Part shown: positions 7,896 to 17,107 of the stretch, piece by piece
How positions within the stretch are numbered: position 1 is the stretch's first letter
Layout of the letters: each line of letters begins with the position of its first letter
Assembly (NCBI GenBank): GCA_016199985.1
Contig: JACQFQ010000042.1
Span: 1 to 58,453 of the forward strand
Length of the DNA: 58,453 nt
Direction: 5' to 3'
Origin: Verrucomicrobiota bacterium
GTDB taxonomy: Bacteria > Verrucomicrobiota > Verrucomicrobiia > Limisphaerales > UBA11320
Position numbers and translations under genes: made by a program
Notes under the pieces: generated by a model
Seen by the model: the letters and a program-made list of their open reading frames with translations, nothing else
What the model was told of the DNA's origin: nothing
The model's database searches: none

Positions 7896-10800
7896 CTAGC
7901 CGCCGTCCTGCCAGACATTGGGCGCGCTCCACGTGTCGCCGCTTCGGGAGCGAACGATGATTTTCGAGACGCCCTTCAACGAAATGGGGTTTTCATACAC
8001 CTTCGCCGCCGGGGAGGGCTCGCCGCCGGGCTTCCTCGGATCCGTGCCATCCAGGGTGTAATAAACCTGGCCGCGCCCCTTCACGGTCAACCGGCTCGCG
8101 GCGCCGTCCAGCTTGGCGGCGATCGACGGCGGCTGATGCCCCATCTGCCCATCAATCCAGGCTATGCGCCGGCGAATCCACGCCTTCATCCAGTTGACCT
8201 CCTCCTCGTAGCTGCTCCCGACAAAAGAGTTGGGGTGCACGAAACGTCCCAGGATCGGCCATCGGCGAAAATTGCGCGACTGAGCCTCGCCAAGCTCCGC
8301 GGCCATCTGGTCGACGCGCTTGATGATCGCCTCCAACTGAAACGGTCCGCGGCGAAGCTCCCACCAACGGTCGATGTACTCTTGATTGAACTCGGGATCC
8401 TCAACCAACCGCCGAACCCAGGTGATCTCGGAGTCGCGAAGCTGGTCGGAGTACCAGCCGGAGGGGCTTTCGCCATCCAGATAATTGGCGTTCCCAAAGC
8501 TGAGGTTCCAATCCCAGACGGGCTCCAGCTTGATCTTGCCCCCCCGGTCCTTGGAGAAATATACGCTGTAGCGAAAGCCATCGATGTTCTTCGACAGCTC
8601 CACCAACCAGTGCTGATCGATCAAGGACGGCACATCGATGTAGCGTCGATATCCCTTCGATGGATCCATGAAGTTCTTGCCATAAATCGAGTGCTCCGCC
8701 TGCTGGAAGTGGCGCTGAAGCCAGTCCTTCTGGGTGGGCGTGACCTCGTCCGCGCTCGGTTCAACAAAGAAATATTCGCCGCCCCGGCTGTAGAACGCGG
8801 CGCCTTCCTTGTTCGAATGATCGCGCTTGAAAATATATCCGCCCGAGATCTCGGGCTCCGCGCTGTCCCCCGGGCCCAGTTCATGGATGTCCACGCGGTT
8901 CTTGCCGCGCTTGATCTTCTCCACGAGGACGTAGACGCCCTGGTAGTCGCGCCAGCTGAGGGAATCGCCGACCTGGTTCACGAACACCTCGACGAACCGC
9001 GTCCGCGCGGCGTAGTGACCCATCCTCCGGCTGAGGTCGTACGCCAGCGCGTCCCTCATCAGCGTCTTGTCCGGGAAGGGAGCGTACAGCACCCAGTCGG
9101 ATTCCTTGGGAAGCCCCAGCAGGCTGGTCTTCGTCTTTTCCCCAAACTCATCGCGCAACCGGACGGTGTAGGACTTCTTGGGATAGCGGGTGGAGCTGAA
9201 GCCCCGGATGTTGTAGTCGCCACGCGTCTCGACCTGGGCCTCCCCATTCAGGGAGGCGCGACCGGATCCCGGCTCGATCAAGCGCACCACCAAGGGAGTC
9301 TTGCGCGAATCGTAGCGAACGCGTCCCTGCGATGTGAGGATCAGGATGGGCAGGTTGGAGTCGAAATCGGCGACGTCGGACGAAGGCTGATTGAATGTCT
9401 CCATCGCCGCCAGGCTGGGAAGGTAGCCCGGCGCGTAAACGCGCGCCTTGATGACCGCCGGCGAATCGATGGTAAACGGCTTCACGTAAGCCGGGGAGCC
9501 TTCGGTGGGCTCGCGTCCATCCAGCGTGTATCGCACGACCCCTCCCGCCGTGCTCGTGGACATCTCGACCCGTTGCGGCCCGTGCAGCATGCCGCCTCGC
9601 GGGGAGATCGAGGGCTTGCCCGCCTCTGCGCCAAGACCGGGATCCAAGTTGGCCGCCAGCGGCGTCGCAGGCGAGAAGTAGCGGGGCGAATCCAGCTGAA
9701 ACCTGGCCGTGTGGGCGTAAAGCTCGGGAAGGATGAGGAAGCCGGTGTCGTCCGCCTTGGCATTATAGGCCATGACGGCGAGGATGTTCTGCCCGGGTTT
9801 CAAAAGCTGCCGCGCGAAGGTCAGATCGATGTCTTCGTAGACGCTGTCGCCTCCCCCGACCCATTGCCCTTGCAGATTGTCTAAATCGAAGGTGCTGAGC
9901 TGGGAGCGGGTGTGCGCCACCATTTGGAGCCTCGACGCGTAGGGCTTCACACCCGGGATCAGCAGGCTCTTCAGCAAGGACACGTCCTTGCCGGTCCCGC
10001 CGCGGACATCGGTCGTCACGGACAACGAGACCACGGCGCCCCGGTCCGTGAACTGAACGTCGACAACGCCCTTGTGGTAAAAGCGCCAGCCGAGGCTGGG
10101 CTCGGACACAGGCGCCTGGACATGGGGATCCCCATTCCAGTGGACAATCGCCTGTGATTCGCGTCCGCCGGCGGCGAGCTCCAGCTGGATCACCAACGCG
10201 TTGGCCAGCTTGATGTCGCGTCCGTGCTGAAACATCTCCAGCGGCTCGCCGATCCCGCGCTCTCCGTGCCGGCCCGTCGGGATCAGGGCGAGGTAGAGAT
10301 CGCTCGCGGAGGGCTGGGGGCTCTTCGATCGAAACTCAAAATCGCATTGGAATCGCTGGGCGGGGCTGGCGACGCGCTGAGGGAAGGCCGCCCCGTTCAT
10401 TTGGTCAGCCAAACGACCGTTCACAAGCCGAAGGTAGTGATTCGTGTTCGGCGGAGTGCTGACGATGCGCGCCCGGCCGTTGGCGTCGGCGTTCATCAAC
10501 GCCACGTTCGGGTCCTCGTCGTCGAAATTCTCGCGCCATGCCACGGGCTCCAGCTTTTCGCGCGAGCGGAGGGCGCTGCCATTCCAGGCCACGTTCGTCG
10601 CCACGTTCCGCCGCGCCACTTCCTGCCCGTTCAGCCAGGCGACGAATCCGTCGTTGTAATACATCCGCAGCGACAGCCGGCTCACGTCGGCGTTGGTCGC
10701 TAGAAACGGAGCGCGAAGCATCAAGGACGCGCTCTTGGATCGCATCAAGGCTCCCACGTCGGCGCGAATCCACGGCAGGAGATTCGTCCCGGAATCGTAT

Positions 10801-11516
10801 CCAATCCCGCCGCGGCCCGTCGACCAGTCGGCCGCCGAATAGCCCGCCGATTTCCACGCCTCACCGGGATCGGAGGTGGGGACGCGCGCCGACTTCACGG
10901 CGTCGGCCGCCAGCAAGGTGATCGTCTGCTCCACGAGAGGGATCCCATAGGACACGTCCGGACGCAGCGGCGGCAGCTTGGGCTTGAACTGGAACGCGAT
11001 GGTCCGTCCATCGGCTTCGATCAGCCCCAGATACTCCCCCGCTGTGTCCAACTTGAAGTTCGTGTGCAGCTCCTTGCCAGATTGACGGCGGTTCTTCCCC
11101 GAAGCGAAGACGAGAAGGTACTCGCCCGGCAGCAGCTTCGTCTCGGGAAACGTCCACTTCCGAAGATCCTTGGAGTCGTCGGTCAGATGCCATCCGAGCA
11201 GGCTCACGCTCTCCGCGCCCGCGTTGAACAACTCGATCCAGTCGGACGGCTGGCGATCCTCATCCATCACGGTCCGATGATTCGCCGCCATCACCTCGGT
11301 GATCAGGACGCGAGGCGAGGCCGCGGTCGCGCTCAAGCCGGAGTTCAGAAACAGGCCCGCCAGAACGGCGGCGAAGAGGGAGAAGGAGGGCGAGCGTCCG
11401 AGCAGGGTTGGAATAAACCGGGAAGGACGCCCGCGGAAGGGGTGGAAGTCCCATCGAGACGGCAGGGCCCGCGAGAAGAACCCGCCTGCCTTCCGATTAG
11501 GTTCAATCCGGCTCAC
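7896..11516 (-). CDS. Large secreted lamin-tail/CotH kinase-like protein
   Basis: The 1206-residue protein starts at a GTG (11514-11516) that overlaps the end of the upstream gene by 14 bp. A long basic leader and a hydrophobic stretch (FAAVLAGLFLNSGLSATA) form the export signal. Domains in order: lamin-tail ([22 protein letters not shown], about 68-190); a jelly-roll-like segment (MYYNDGFVAWLNGQEVARR); a laminin-G-like region; a chitobiase-like repeat (VVRYTLDGREPTEG); a canonical CotH domain (RGDYNIRGFSSTRYPKKSY, KESDWVLYAPFPDKTLMRD, VWDWNLSFGN); and a second chitobiase-like repeat at the end (YYTLDGTDPRKPGG). The kinase-like Asp pair in VWDWNLSFGN is present, so it may be active. It probably acts at the cell surface or outside the cell. 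Confidence 0.85.
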   Translation of the reverse strand: MSRIEPNRKAGGFFSRALPSRWDFHPFRGRPSRFIPTLLGRSPSFSLFAAVLAGLFLNSGLSATAASPRVLITEVMAANHRTVMDEDRQPSDWIELFNAGAESVSLLGWHLTDDSKDLRKWTFPETKLLPGEYLLVFASGKNRRQSGKELHTNFKLDTAGEYLGLIEADGRTIAFQFKPKLPPLRPDVSYGIPLVEQTITLLAADAVKSARVPTSDPGEAWKSAGYSAADWSTGRGGIGYDSGTNLLPWIRADVGALMRSKSASLMLRAPFLATNADVSRLSLRMYYNDGFVAWLNGQEVARRNVATNVAWNGSALRSREKLEPVAWRENFDDEDPNVALMNADANGRARIVSTPPNTNHYLRLVNGRLADQMNGAAFPQRVASPAQRFQCDFEFRSKSPQPSASDLYLALIPTGRHGERGIGEPLEMFQHGRDIKLANALVIQLELAAGGRESQAIVHWNGDPHVQAPVSEPSLGWRFYHKGVVDVQFTDRGAVVSLSVTTDVRGGTGKDVSLLKSLLIPGVKPYASRLQMVAHTRSQLSTFDLDNLQGQWVGGGDSVYEDIDLTFARQLLKPGQNILAVMAYNAKADDTGFLILPELYAHTARFQLDSPRYFSPATPLAANLDPGLGAEAGKPSISPRGGMLHGPQRVEMSTSTAGGVVRYTLDGREPTEGSPAYVKPFTIDSPAVIKARVYAPGYLPSLAAMETFNQPSSDVADFDSNLPILILTSQGRVRYDSRKTPLVVRLIEPGSGRASLNGEAQVETRGDYNIRGFSSTRYPKKSYTVRLRDEFGEKTKTSLLGLPKESDWVLYAPFPDKTLMRDALAYDLSRRMGHYAARTRFVEVFVNQVGDSLSWRDYQGVYVLVEKIKRGKNRVDIHELGPGDSAEPEISGGYIFKRDHSNKEGAAFYSRGGEYFFVEPSADEVTPTQKDWLQRHFQQAEHSIYGKNFMDPSKGYRRYIDVPSLIDQHWLVELSKNIDGFRYSVYFSKDRGGKIKLEPVWDWNLSFGNANYLDGESPSGWYSDQLRDSEITWVRRLVEDPEFNQEYIDRWWELRRGPFQLEAIIKRVDQMAAELGEAQSRNFRRWPILGRFVHPNSFVGSSYEEEVNWMKAWIRRRIAWIDGQMGHQPPSIAAKLDGAASRLTVKGRGQVYYTLDGTDPRKPGGEPSPAAKVYENPISLKGVSKIIVRSRSGDTWSAPNVWQDGG

Positions 11517-12711
11517 GTCGAGGCGCGTCGCGTTTCAGAATTAAAAGGCCGTTGGCAGTGCTTCTCTCGTATCCGTAGCAGGGGCTGTTCACCACCTGCC
11601 CAAACAGCCAGAGGGTGGCGGACCCGCCGCCATCCAGATTCAAAGCTTCTTTGACTCCCAAGGTCCGAAGGTATTCGGAGAACTCGGGGAGCGTCATGCC
11701 GATGGATAGATTGCTCTGTCTGCCGTCAACTTCCACAAAAAACCAATGGGAATCGTTCCAGCCGAACGCCGAGCGCGGATGCCGGTCGGTCTTGTTGCCG
11801 CTGTAGCCGCCCATCTTGCCGTCGCGGACCAAGGCCGGCCCTCCCCCAATGGCGGTCTCACAGCCCCGGGTGTCGGGGAAGGTGGTCGTCTCAATCTCAA
11901 CGCTGTCTCCAGGCTTCAGCGCCGGCATTGAGGAGAGGAGTTGGGCATCGACGGACAGCACCATGATGTCGGGCGCGAGCTTGGTGTTCCCCGCGTCGCG
12001 GACCTCGCGGACTTTTCCGGCGTAGGCCATGCCCGGCTTCAAAGGAAGCCATTCGAGTTCTCCAGACCGCTCCAAAACGAACTCGCGGCCTCCAGTCGTC
12101 TGGGTCGAAGCCCCCAGGCGCGGGGTGTAGAGCCGAGCCGAGCCCCGCGCGCGCTCCTCGTTCACCTCGACGGGAAGCGCCCGGCCATCGGGAAACTTGA
12201 CCTGGAACGCGCTGCGAACAATCCCGATGTGCGGCTGCGACTTCTCATCCAGCCAGAAGCAGGGCTTGTTCGTGACCGAGCTGCTGATGAGCTCGCCTTC
12301 CATGACCTGGAAGCCGAGAGGGTCGCCTGCGAAGGGCTCGCGCTCCGTCCGATAGAAATCGCCGTTGATCGCGACCTGCGGACGCTGATTCGTTCTCTGG
12401 AGCGCCTTCACCTGATCGCTCAGAGGGCTCAGGTCCAGGACGGTGCCTTTCCCCAGGCTGGTCGAAAGCACCAAGTCCTGACGGGAGCGATCCACTTTCA
12501 CAATGTGGATGGAGAGGGGCTTGTCGGGAATCTTCTCGTTGCGGTAGGTCACGCCTGATCCCGTCGACGAAGGCTTGGATCCAACCGCCGTGGAAGCGGC
12601 GTCCTCCGCTCGCAACCCCGCCGCCCCGCCGATCACGGCGAGCAGGGCCGCGACCCAGGCGCTCCGCCAGGGAGGACATCCGTTGTGTGCGGACAAAGAC
12701 ATGGCCCTCAT
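11503..12711 (-). CDS. Secreted phosphodiester glycosidase (NAGPA domain)
   Basis: This belongs to the NAGPA/DUF2233 family, whose human member removes N-acetylglucosamine from GlcNAc-phosphodiester-mannose. The motifs VAINGDFYRTEREP, AIGGGPALVRDGK, HPRSAFGWND and EALNLDGGGSATLW are diagnostic. The N terminus has a signal peptide (WVAALLAVIGGAAGLRAE). I start at the ATG at 12709-12711; ATG 12700-12702 is almost as good. The frame is open further upstream but that stretch looks non-coding. Translation runs directly into the CotH protein at 11516, so the two are probably made together. A shared role in phosphate-containing surface glycans is inference. Confidence 0.85.
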   Translation of the reverse strand: MRAMSLSAHNGCPPWRSAWVAALLAVIGGAAGLRAEDAASTAVGSKPSSTGSGVTYRNEKIPDKPLSIHIVKVDRSRQDLVLSTSLGKGTVLDLSPLSDQVKALQRTNQRPQVAINGDFYRTEREPFAGDPLGFQVMEGELISSSVTNKPCFWLDEKSQPHIGIVRSAFQVKFPDGRALPVEVNEERARGSARLYTPRLGASTQTTGGREFVLERSGELEWLPLKPGMAYAGKVREVRDAGNTKLAPDIMVLSVDAQLLSSMPALKPGDSVEIETTTFPDTRGCETAIGGGPALVRDGKMGGYSGNKTDRHPRSAFGWNDSHWFFVEVDGRQSNLSIGMTLPEFSEYLRTLGVKEALNLDGGGSATLWLFGQVVNSPCYGYERSTANGLLILKRDAPRREPD

Positions 12712-13114
12712 TACTACTTGAAATGGATGAGGGGGCGCAACCGCCGAAGCGCTCCTCATCCGCTTCTCACCGTGCTCCGATATGTGACGCATAACGCTCA
12801 TTTGTCGCTGCAACTCTCTGCACTGTTCTACGACGCTGGGCACTGATTGGTTCGAAAAAACTAGAGAACCCTGACGCAAACCGGACGCAAACCGGACGCG
12901 GACACGGCTCTTGGCAAGCCCCCAGGCAGGGTTCTTGGAGCGTCCACAACCCCCGCGCTGACATCGGAGAGCTGGCGGACGGCTGAAAACCGCCCGCGGA
13001 TAAGACAACGCAACCTGATAAAAAGTTTCGCAATAATTGCTCGCAAGAACCGCGATGTGTGCTTGTTCAGGCGAGGGGCGGCGTGGCAGGGTGCGCCGCG
13101 ACCACCGATAACGC
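12712..13114. other. 403-bp divergent intergenic region with an 11-bp direct repeat
   Basis: This region lies between two genes that point away from each other and must hold both promoters. The only structure I see is GACGCAAACCG repeated at 12873-12883 and 12884-12894, followed by a partial third copy (GACGCGG). An AT-richer patch lies at about 13015-13050. I find no convincing gene or RNA. Confidence 0.5.
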
Positions 13115-14401
13115 ATGAAAATCGACCGCAGCTCCCCTGATCCGAAGCGACACTTCCTCGCCTGCGGCAGGCTTCTTCTTCTGGTTGTCTCGCTGACCAG
13201 TCAAACTCTCCTTGCCGGGGCCGGCGACTATTTCCCCCCGCCCGACGCCCAGGGAGGCTGGAGGACGGCCGACACCCCGCGGCAGATCCGGGAGACCGCC
13301 GGCATGGATCCCGTCCAGCTCGAACGGACATGGGCCTTCATGCGTCGATGCACACAAAATGGAGGGCTCCTGGTGGTGCGCCGGGGGCGCCTGGTATTCG
13401 AGAATTACTTTGGACGCGCCCACCGAAACGCAAATCCCGACATGGCCTCCACAGGAAAGGCCTACACGAGCATCGCGTGCGGGATCATGCTGAGCGAGTT
13501 CAAGGACAGGATTCCCGAGGGCCTTGACACACGGGTCTTCACCGAACGGTTTCTTCCCGAAGCCCTGCCGCTCGACGATCCGCGGCGCGCCGACATCACG
13601 CTCGGACAGCTGCTGTGCATGAGCGGCGGCTACACGGGCGAAGGCGGCGCGCCCGTCGCCGTCACTCTTGGCAAATCGTTTCCCTTGAAGGCGGCGCCCG
13701 GACAAGACATTCGCGACCTCGATCGATCGTCGCTTCGGGTCCCGATGTGGACGAACGCGGGCGCCGGATACTCCTACTCCTCCCCTGAGCCGCACATTGC
13801 CTCGATGGTGCTGCGACGCGTCACGGGGATGGAGCTCGAAGCCTACATCGACAAGCGTCTCGCGAAGCCCATGGGCTGGGGGCCCTGGGGATTCTGTCTG
13901 CACCGCGACGGGTTCACCATGCCCCACGCCAATGGCGCCGGAAGCATCGCGGTTCATGCGACGGACGCGCTGCGCTTCGGCTATTGCCTTCTGCGCGGCG
14001 GTCGATGGAAGGACAAGCGGCTTGTTCCTGAAGGCTATGTGGCGCTGTGCGGCAAGCCCTCGCCGTTCAACCCGCACTCCCCCTACAGCCTGATGTTCGA
14101 GAACAACTCCGACGCCCATGTCGCCGGCGCGCCAACGGACGCTTATTGGAAATCCGGCGCGGGAGGATTCGGGCTCGCCATTGTGCCGTCGCTCGATCTG
14201 GTGATCTACAAGATGGGCGGTCGGGACAACCAATACGACCCCTCGCTCACCGGACTGCCCCAGGCGTCCAGCAAGCCGGTCGACACATCGAGGGACGGAT
14301 GGCAGCCGATTCCGCGAGGCCCCTTTCATGAAGGCAGCCTGGGCGGCGACGACGGATTGCGCCGGGTGATCGAGATGGTCTGCGCCTCAGTGCGCGACTG
14401 A
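13115..14401 (+). CDS. Secreted serine hydrolase, beta-lactamase/PBP family
   Basis: The protein has 428 residues and a signal peptide (LLLLVVSLTSQTLLAGA). It belongs to the class-C beta-lactamase-like (Pfam Beta-lactamase) hydrolases. The catalytic SxxK is STGK (about residue 112) in NPDMASTGKAYTSIA. YSY in GAGYSYSSPEPH takes the place of the second motif, and GAGGFGLAIVP near the C terminus resembles the KTG-strand region. Members hydrolyse varied esters or peptides, and few are true beta-lactamases. The substrate cannot be read from the sequence. It is transcribed away from the NAGPA gene and converges on uppS. Confidence 0.85.
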   Translation: MKIDRSSPDPKRHFLACGRLLLLVVSLTSQTLLAGAGDYFPPPDAQGGWRTADTPRQIRETAGMDPVQLERTWAFMRRCTQNGGLLVVRRGRLVFENYFGRAHRNANPDMASTGKAYTSIACGIMLSEFKDRIPEGLDTRVFTERFLPEALPLDDPRRADITLGQLLCMSGGYTGEGGAPVAVTLGKSFPLKAAPGQDIRDLDRSSLRVPMWTNAGAGYSYSSPEPHIASMVLRRVTGMELEAYIDKRLAKPMGWGPWGFCLHRDGFTMPHANGAGSIAVHATDALRFGYCLLRGGRWKDKRLVPEGYVALCGKPSPFNPHSPYSLMFENNSDAHVAGAPTDAYWKSGAGGFGLAIVPSLDLVIYKMGGRDNQYDPSLTGLPQASSKPVDTSRDGWQPIPRGPFHEGSLGGDDGLRRVIEMVCASVRD

Positions 14402-14429
14402 GAGCGACGCCCTCCAGGCGGAGCGGGCG

Positions 14430-15167
14430 CTAAAGGCGGCCGAATCGACGATGCCGGCCCGCGTAGATCTCCAGAGCGGCGACGAGCTCGGCGCGGCGAA
14501 AATCGGGCCACAAGGTTTCCGTCACCACAAACTCGGAATACGAAATCTGCCAGAGCAGAAAGTTGCTCACGCGCATCTCGCCCGACGTGCGGATGAGCAG
14601 ATCCGGATCGGGAATCGCCGGCGCGTAAAGATTTTGAGCCACGGTCTTCTCCGTGATCTCCGCCGGATCCAATCGTCCCTCCTGGACCTGCTTGGCGATG
14701 GCGCGCACCGCGTGGACGATCTCCGTTCGCCCTCCGTAGCTCAGCGCCAGCACCAGGGTGAGCCCGGTGTTCCGGGACAGATGCTCGATGCTTTTCTGCA
14801 GCTGCTCCTGCACCGCCTCCGGGAGACGGTAGATCTGTCCCATCACCTGAAGCCGCACATTGCTCCGGTGCAGCTCCGGGGTCTCGCGCTTCAGGTAGCG
14901 GGCGAGGTACTTCATCAGGGTGTCGACCTCGTCCTTGGGGCGGTTCCAGTTCTCGACGGAAAAGGCGTAGAGGGTGAGATACTTGATCCCCACCTCGCCC
15001 GCGGCCTTGACGAGAGTTCGCACCGACTCGGCCCCCTGGCGATGGCCTTCCACCCGGGGCAGCCCGCGCGCCTTGGCCCATCGGCCGTTCCCGTCCATGA
15101 TGACGGCGACGTGCGTCGGGATGACCAGGCGCGCCTCCTGGCTGAGGGTGAGGTGCGGCGAGCTCAT
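14430..15167 (-). CDS. uppS: Isoprenyl transferase (undecaprenyl diphosphate synthase)
   Basis: This cytoplasmic cis-prenyltransferase adds isopentenyl units to farnesyl diphosphate to make the lipid carrier for peptidoglycan and surface glycans. The signature motifs are VAVIMDGNGRWAKARGLPR near the N terminus (catalytic Asp in MDGNGRW), TLYAFSVENWNRP, and LLIRTSGEMRVSNFLLWQ. The latter is usually RTSGExRLSNFLLWQ. The length of 245 residues is normal. The start ATG (15165-15167) overlaps the histidine kinase stop as ATGA, so it is the last gene of a three-gene signalling operon rather than sitting next to cdsA as is common. Confidence 0.95.
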   Translation of the reverse strand: MSSPHLTLSQEARLVIPTHVAVIMDGNGRWAKARGLPRVEGHRQGAESVRTLVKAAGEVGIKYLTLYAFSVENWNRPKDEVDTLMKYLARYLKRETPELHRSNVRLQVMGQIYRLPEAVQEQLQKSIEHLSRNTGLTLVLALSYGGRTEIVHAVRAIAKQVQEGRLDPAEITEKTVAQNLYAPAIPDPDLLIRTSGEMRVSNFLLWQISYSEFVVTETLWPDFRRAELVAALEIYAGRHRRFGRL

Positions 15168-17107
15168 GAAGAATGGGGAACGCGTTTCAGGGTGAAGAAG
15201 AACGTGGCGCCCTTCCCCGCCGAGGATTCCAACCAGATCTTGCCGCCGTGGCGCTCGACGACGCGCTTGCAAATCGCCAACCCGATCCCGGTGCCCGGGT
15301 AATCCTCGCGGGTGTGGAGCCGCTGGAAGATCTGGAAGATACGATCGAAGTGCTCGCTCGCGACGCCGATGCCGTTGTCCCGGATTTCCACGCGCCAGAA
15401 CTTGTCCGGCTGGTCCACGGCGGGCTCGCAGGTGATGTCGATCACGGGCGGCTCCGCGCCCCGGAACTTGATCGCGTTGCCCATGAGATTCTGAAAGACC
15501 AGGGTGAGCTGGGACAGATCGCCGAGCACGTCCGGAAGCGGCTCCGATCGGATCATCGCCTTCGATTCCTCGATCCGCAGGGTGAGATTCTCCCGCGCCC
15601 GGGCCAGAGCCTCGTCCAAGGACACGGGCGCGAACGCCTGCTCCTGCGCTCCGACACGGCTGTAGGCGAGAAGATCAAGGATCAGCTGATCCATGCGCTG
15701 GGCCCCGTCGACCGCGAAGTGAATGTAGTCGTCGGCGTCCGCGCCCAGCCGCCCCTTGTATCGGCGCTCCAGGAGCTGCAGGTGCGCGGCGATCATGCGC
15801 AGCGGCTCCTGGAGATCGTGGGAGGCGGCGTAGGCGAACTCGACGAGCTCGCGGTTCGATCGTTGGAGCTCGAGCGTGCGATCGCTGATCTTGCGCTCGA
15901 GGTCCGAGTTGAGCGCCTTCAACCGCGACTCCACCTGCTGACGCTCGGACACGCGCTTCTCAAGGCTCTCCGCCATCTCGTCCACAGCGCCCGCGAGCAA
16001 GCCCAATTCTCCGCCGCGATGCGGCATGCCGGTGCGCGCCTCAAGGCGACCCGAGTGCAATTCGCGGGCCACGCGGATCACGGGCCGCAGCCAACGCACC
16101 ACATAGCGGTCGGTTCCGATCCACGCCAGCGCCCCGGTGAGAAGGATCACCGCCCCAATCACGAACAGGTTCCGCTGCAGGGTCGCTTTGGACGCCGCGA
16201 AGGCGGCGCTGGAGGGAATGCCGATCGCCACGCGCAGCTCAGGCGAATCCTCGTCGCCCACGAGCCGGGCGAGGGAATACAGGCGCGATACGCCGTCCTG
16301 CCCTGGACGCTCGAAGAAGCCCGCGGCCTGCTCCTTCCACGCCGAGCCGTGCAACACCGGCCCTTGGTTGAACGCGCGGCCGGCCTCCGACGCGGGAATG
16401 TCGGGATAATGGAGCAAAACGCGGGAGGAAGCGTCGAGCACAACGAGGCTCGAACCTTCCGGAAGCTGCGCCTCGACGGCAAACTTCTTCACCCAAGAGA
16501 GGTCCAGCGCAATGTACATTGCCCCCATGAAGGCGCCGTTCGTGCGATCCAGGATCGGGTAGGCGATTGACAAGGTCGGCTTCTTCGACGGGCGTTCCAC
16601 CTGAAACTCCCCCGTCGAAAACTCACGGGTCTGCCTCACCTTCTGGAACCACTGCTTGTCGGACAGGTTGAGGTCGGGACGCGCGTCGGTTCCGCAGGCG
16701 ATCACGCTGCCATTCGATCCCACAACGCCAATCGTGACGTAGTTGGGATGCAGATCCATCAGTCGCGTGAGCATGATGGCGCTCGGCAGCGAATTGCTCG
16801 GGTAGCGCCAGCGCTCCATCTGAGCCAGCGCGGACAGCAGTTGATTGGCGGTCTCCATCTGCTGGTCCTGTTGCTGGGACATCATCCGCGTCATCCGCTG
16901 CACCGACAGGCCCACTTCATTGCGGGCGCGCTGCGTCTGTTCGTAAAAGGTGTAGACGATGAGGAGCAGCAGCGGAGTGGCCGGGACGGCGATCAGGAGA
17001 AGGAAGCGAACCCGAAGCCGCTGAAAGAACGGGATCCCTTCCGTCCCGTTCTCGGCGGAAGGCGATTTCGGGGATGGCGCGGGGGTGCTGAGGGAACCTT
17101 GTGTCAT
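15164..17107 (-). CDS. Membrane sensor histidine kinase (dCache-HAMP-HisKA-HATPase)
   Basis: The protein has 647 residues. A transmembrane helix (about 33-53, FLLLIAVPATPLLLLIVYTF) is followed by a periplasmic double-Cache sensor region (about 55-300), a second helix (NLFVIGAVILLTGALAWIG), a HAMP linker and a coiled coil. The HisKA domain has the phospho-accepting His near residue 430 in AASHDLQEPLRM. The ATPase domain has NAIKF, DNGIGV and GTGIGLAICKRVVERHGG. The kinase core is of the bacteriophytochrome-like HWE-unrelated type often paired with single-domain regulators. Its start overlaps the stop of the upstream response regulator (ATGA), and its stop overlaps uppS. The ligand is unknown. 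Confidence 0.93.
   Translation of the reverse strand: MTQGSLSTPAPSPKSPSAENGTEGIPFFQRLRVRFLLLIAVPATPLLLLIVYTFYEQTQRARNEVGLSVQRMTRMMSQQQDQQMETANQLLSALAQMERWRYPSNSLPSAIMLTRLMDLHPNYVTIGVVGSNGSVIACGTDARPDLNLSDKQWFQKVRQTREFSTGEFQVERPSKKPTLSIAYPILDRTNGAFMGAMYIALDLSWVKKFAVEAQLPEGSSLVVLDASSRVLLHYPDIPASEAGRAFNQGPVLHGSAWKEQAAGFFERPGQDGVSRLYSLARLVGDEDSPELRVAIGIPSSAAFAASKATLQRNLFVIGAVILLTGALAWIGTDRYVVRWLRPVIRVARELHSGRLEARTGMPHRGGELGLLAGAVDEMAESLEKRVSERQQVESRLKALNSDLERKISDRTLELQRSNRELVEFAYAASHDLQEPLRMIAAHLQLLERRYKGRLGADADDYIHFAVDGAQRMDQLILDLLAYSRVGAQEQAFAPVSLDEALARARENLTLRIEESKAMIRSEPLPDVLGDLSQLTLVFQNLMGNAIKFRGAEPPVIDITCEPAVDQPDKFWRVEIRDNGIGVASEHFDRIFQIFQRLHTREDYPGTGIGLAICKRVVERHGGKIWLESSAGKGATFFFTLKRVPHSS

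Noticed and set aside
7833..9884. 683-codon plus-strand frame opposite the CotH gene
   Set aside because: Shadow of the well-supported minus-strand CotH/lamin-tail protein.
13067..14329. Minus-strand frame opposite the serine hydrolase
   Set aside because: The plus-strand frame carries a signal peptide and the SxxK motif; the minus frame carries none.
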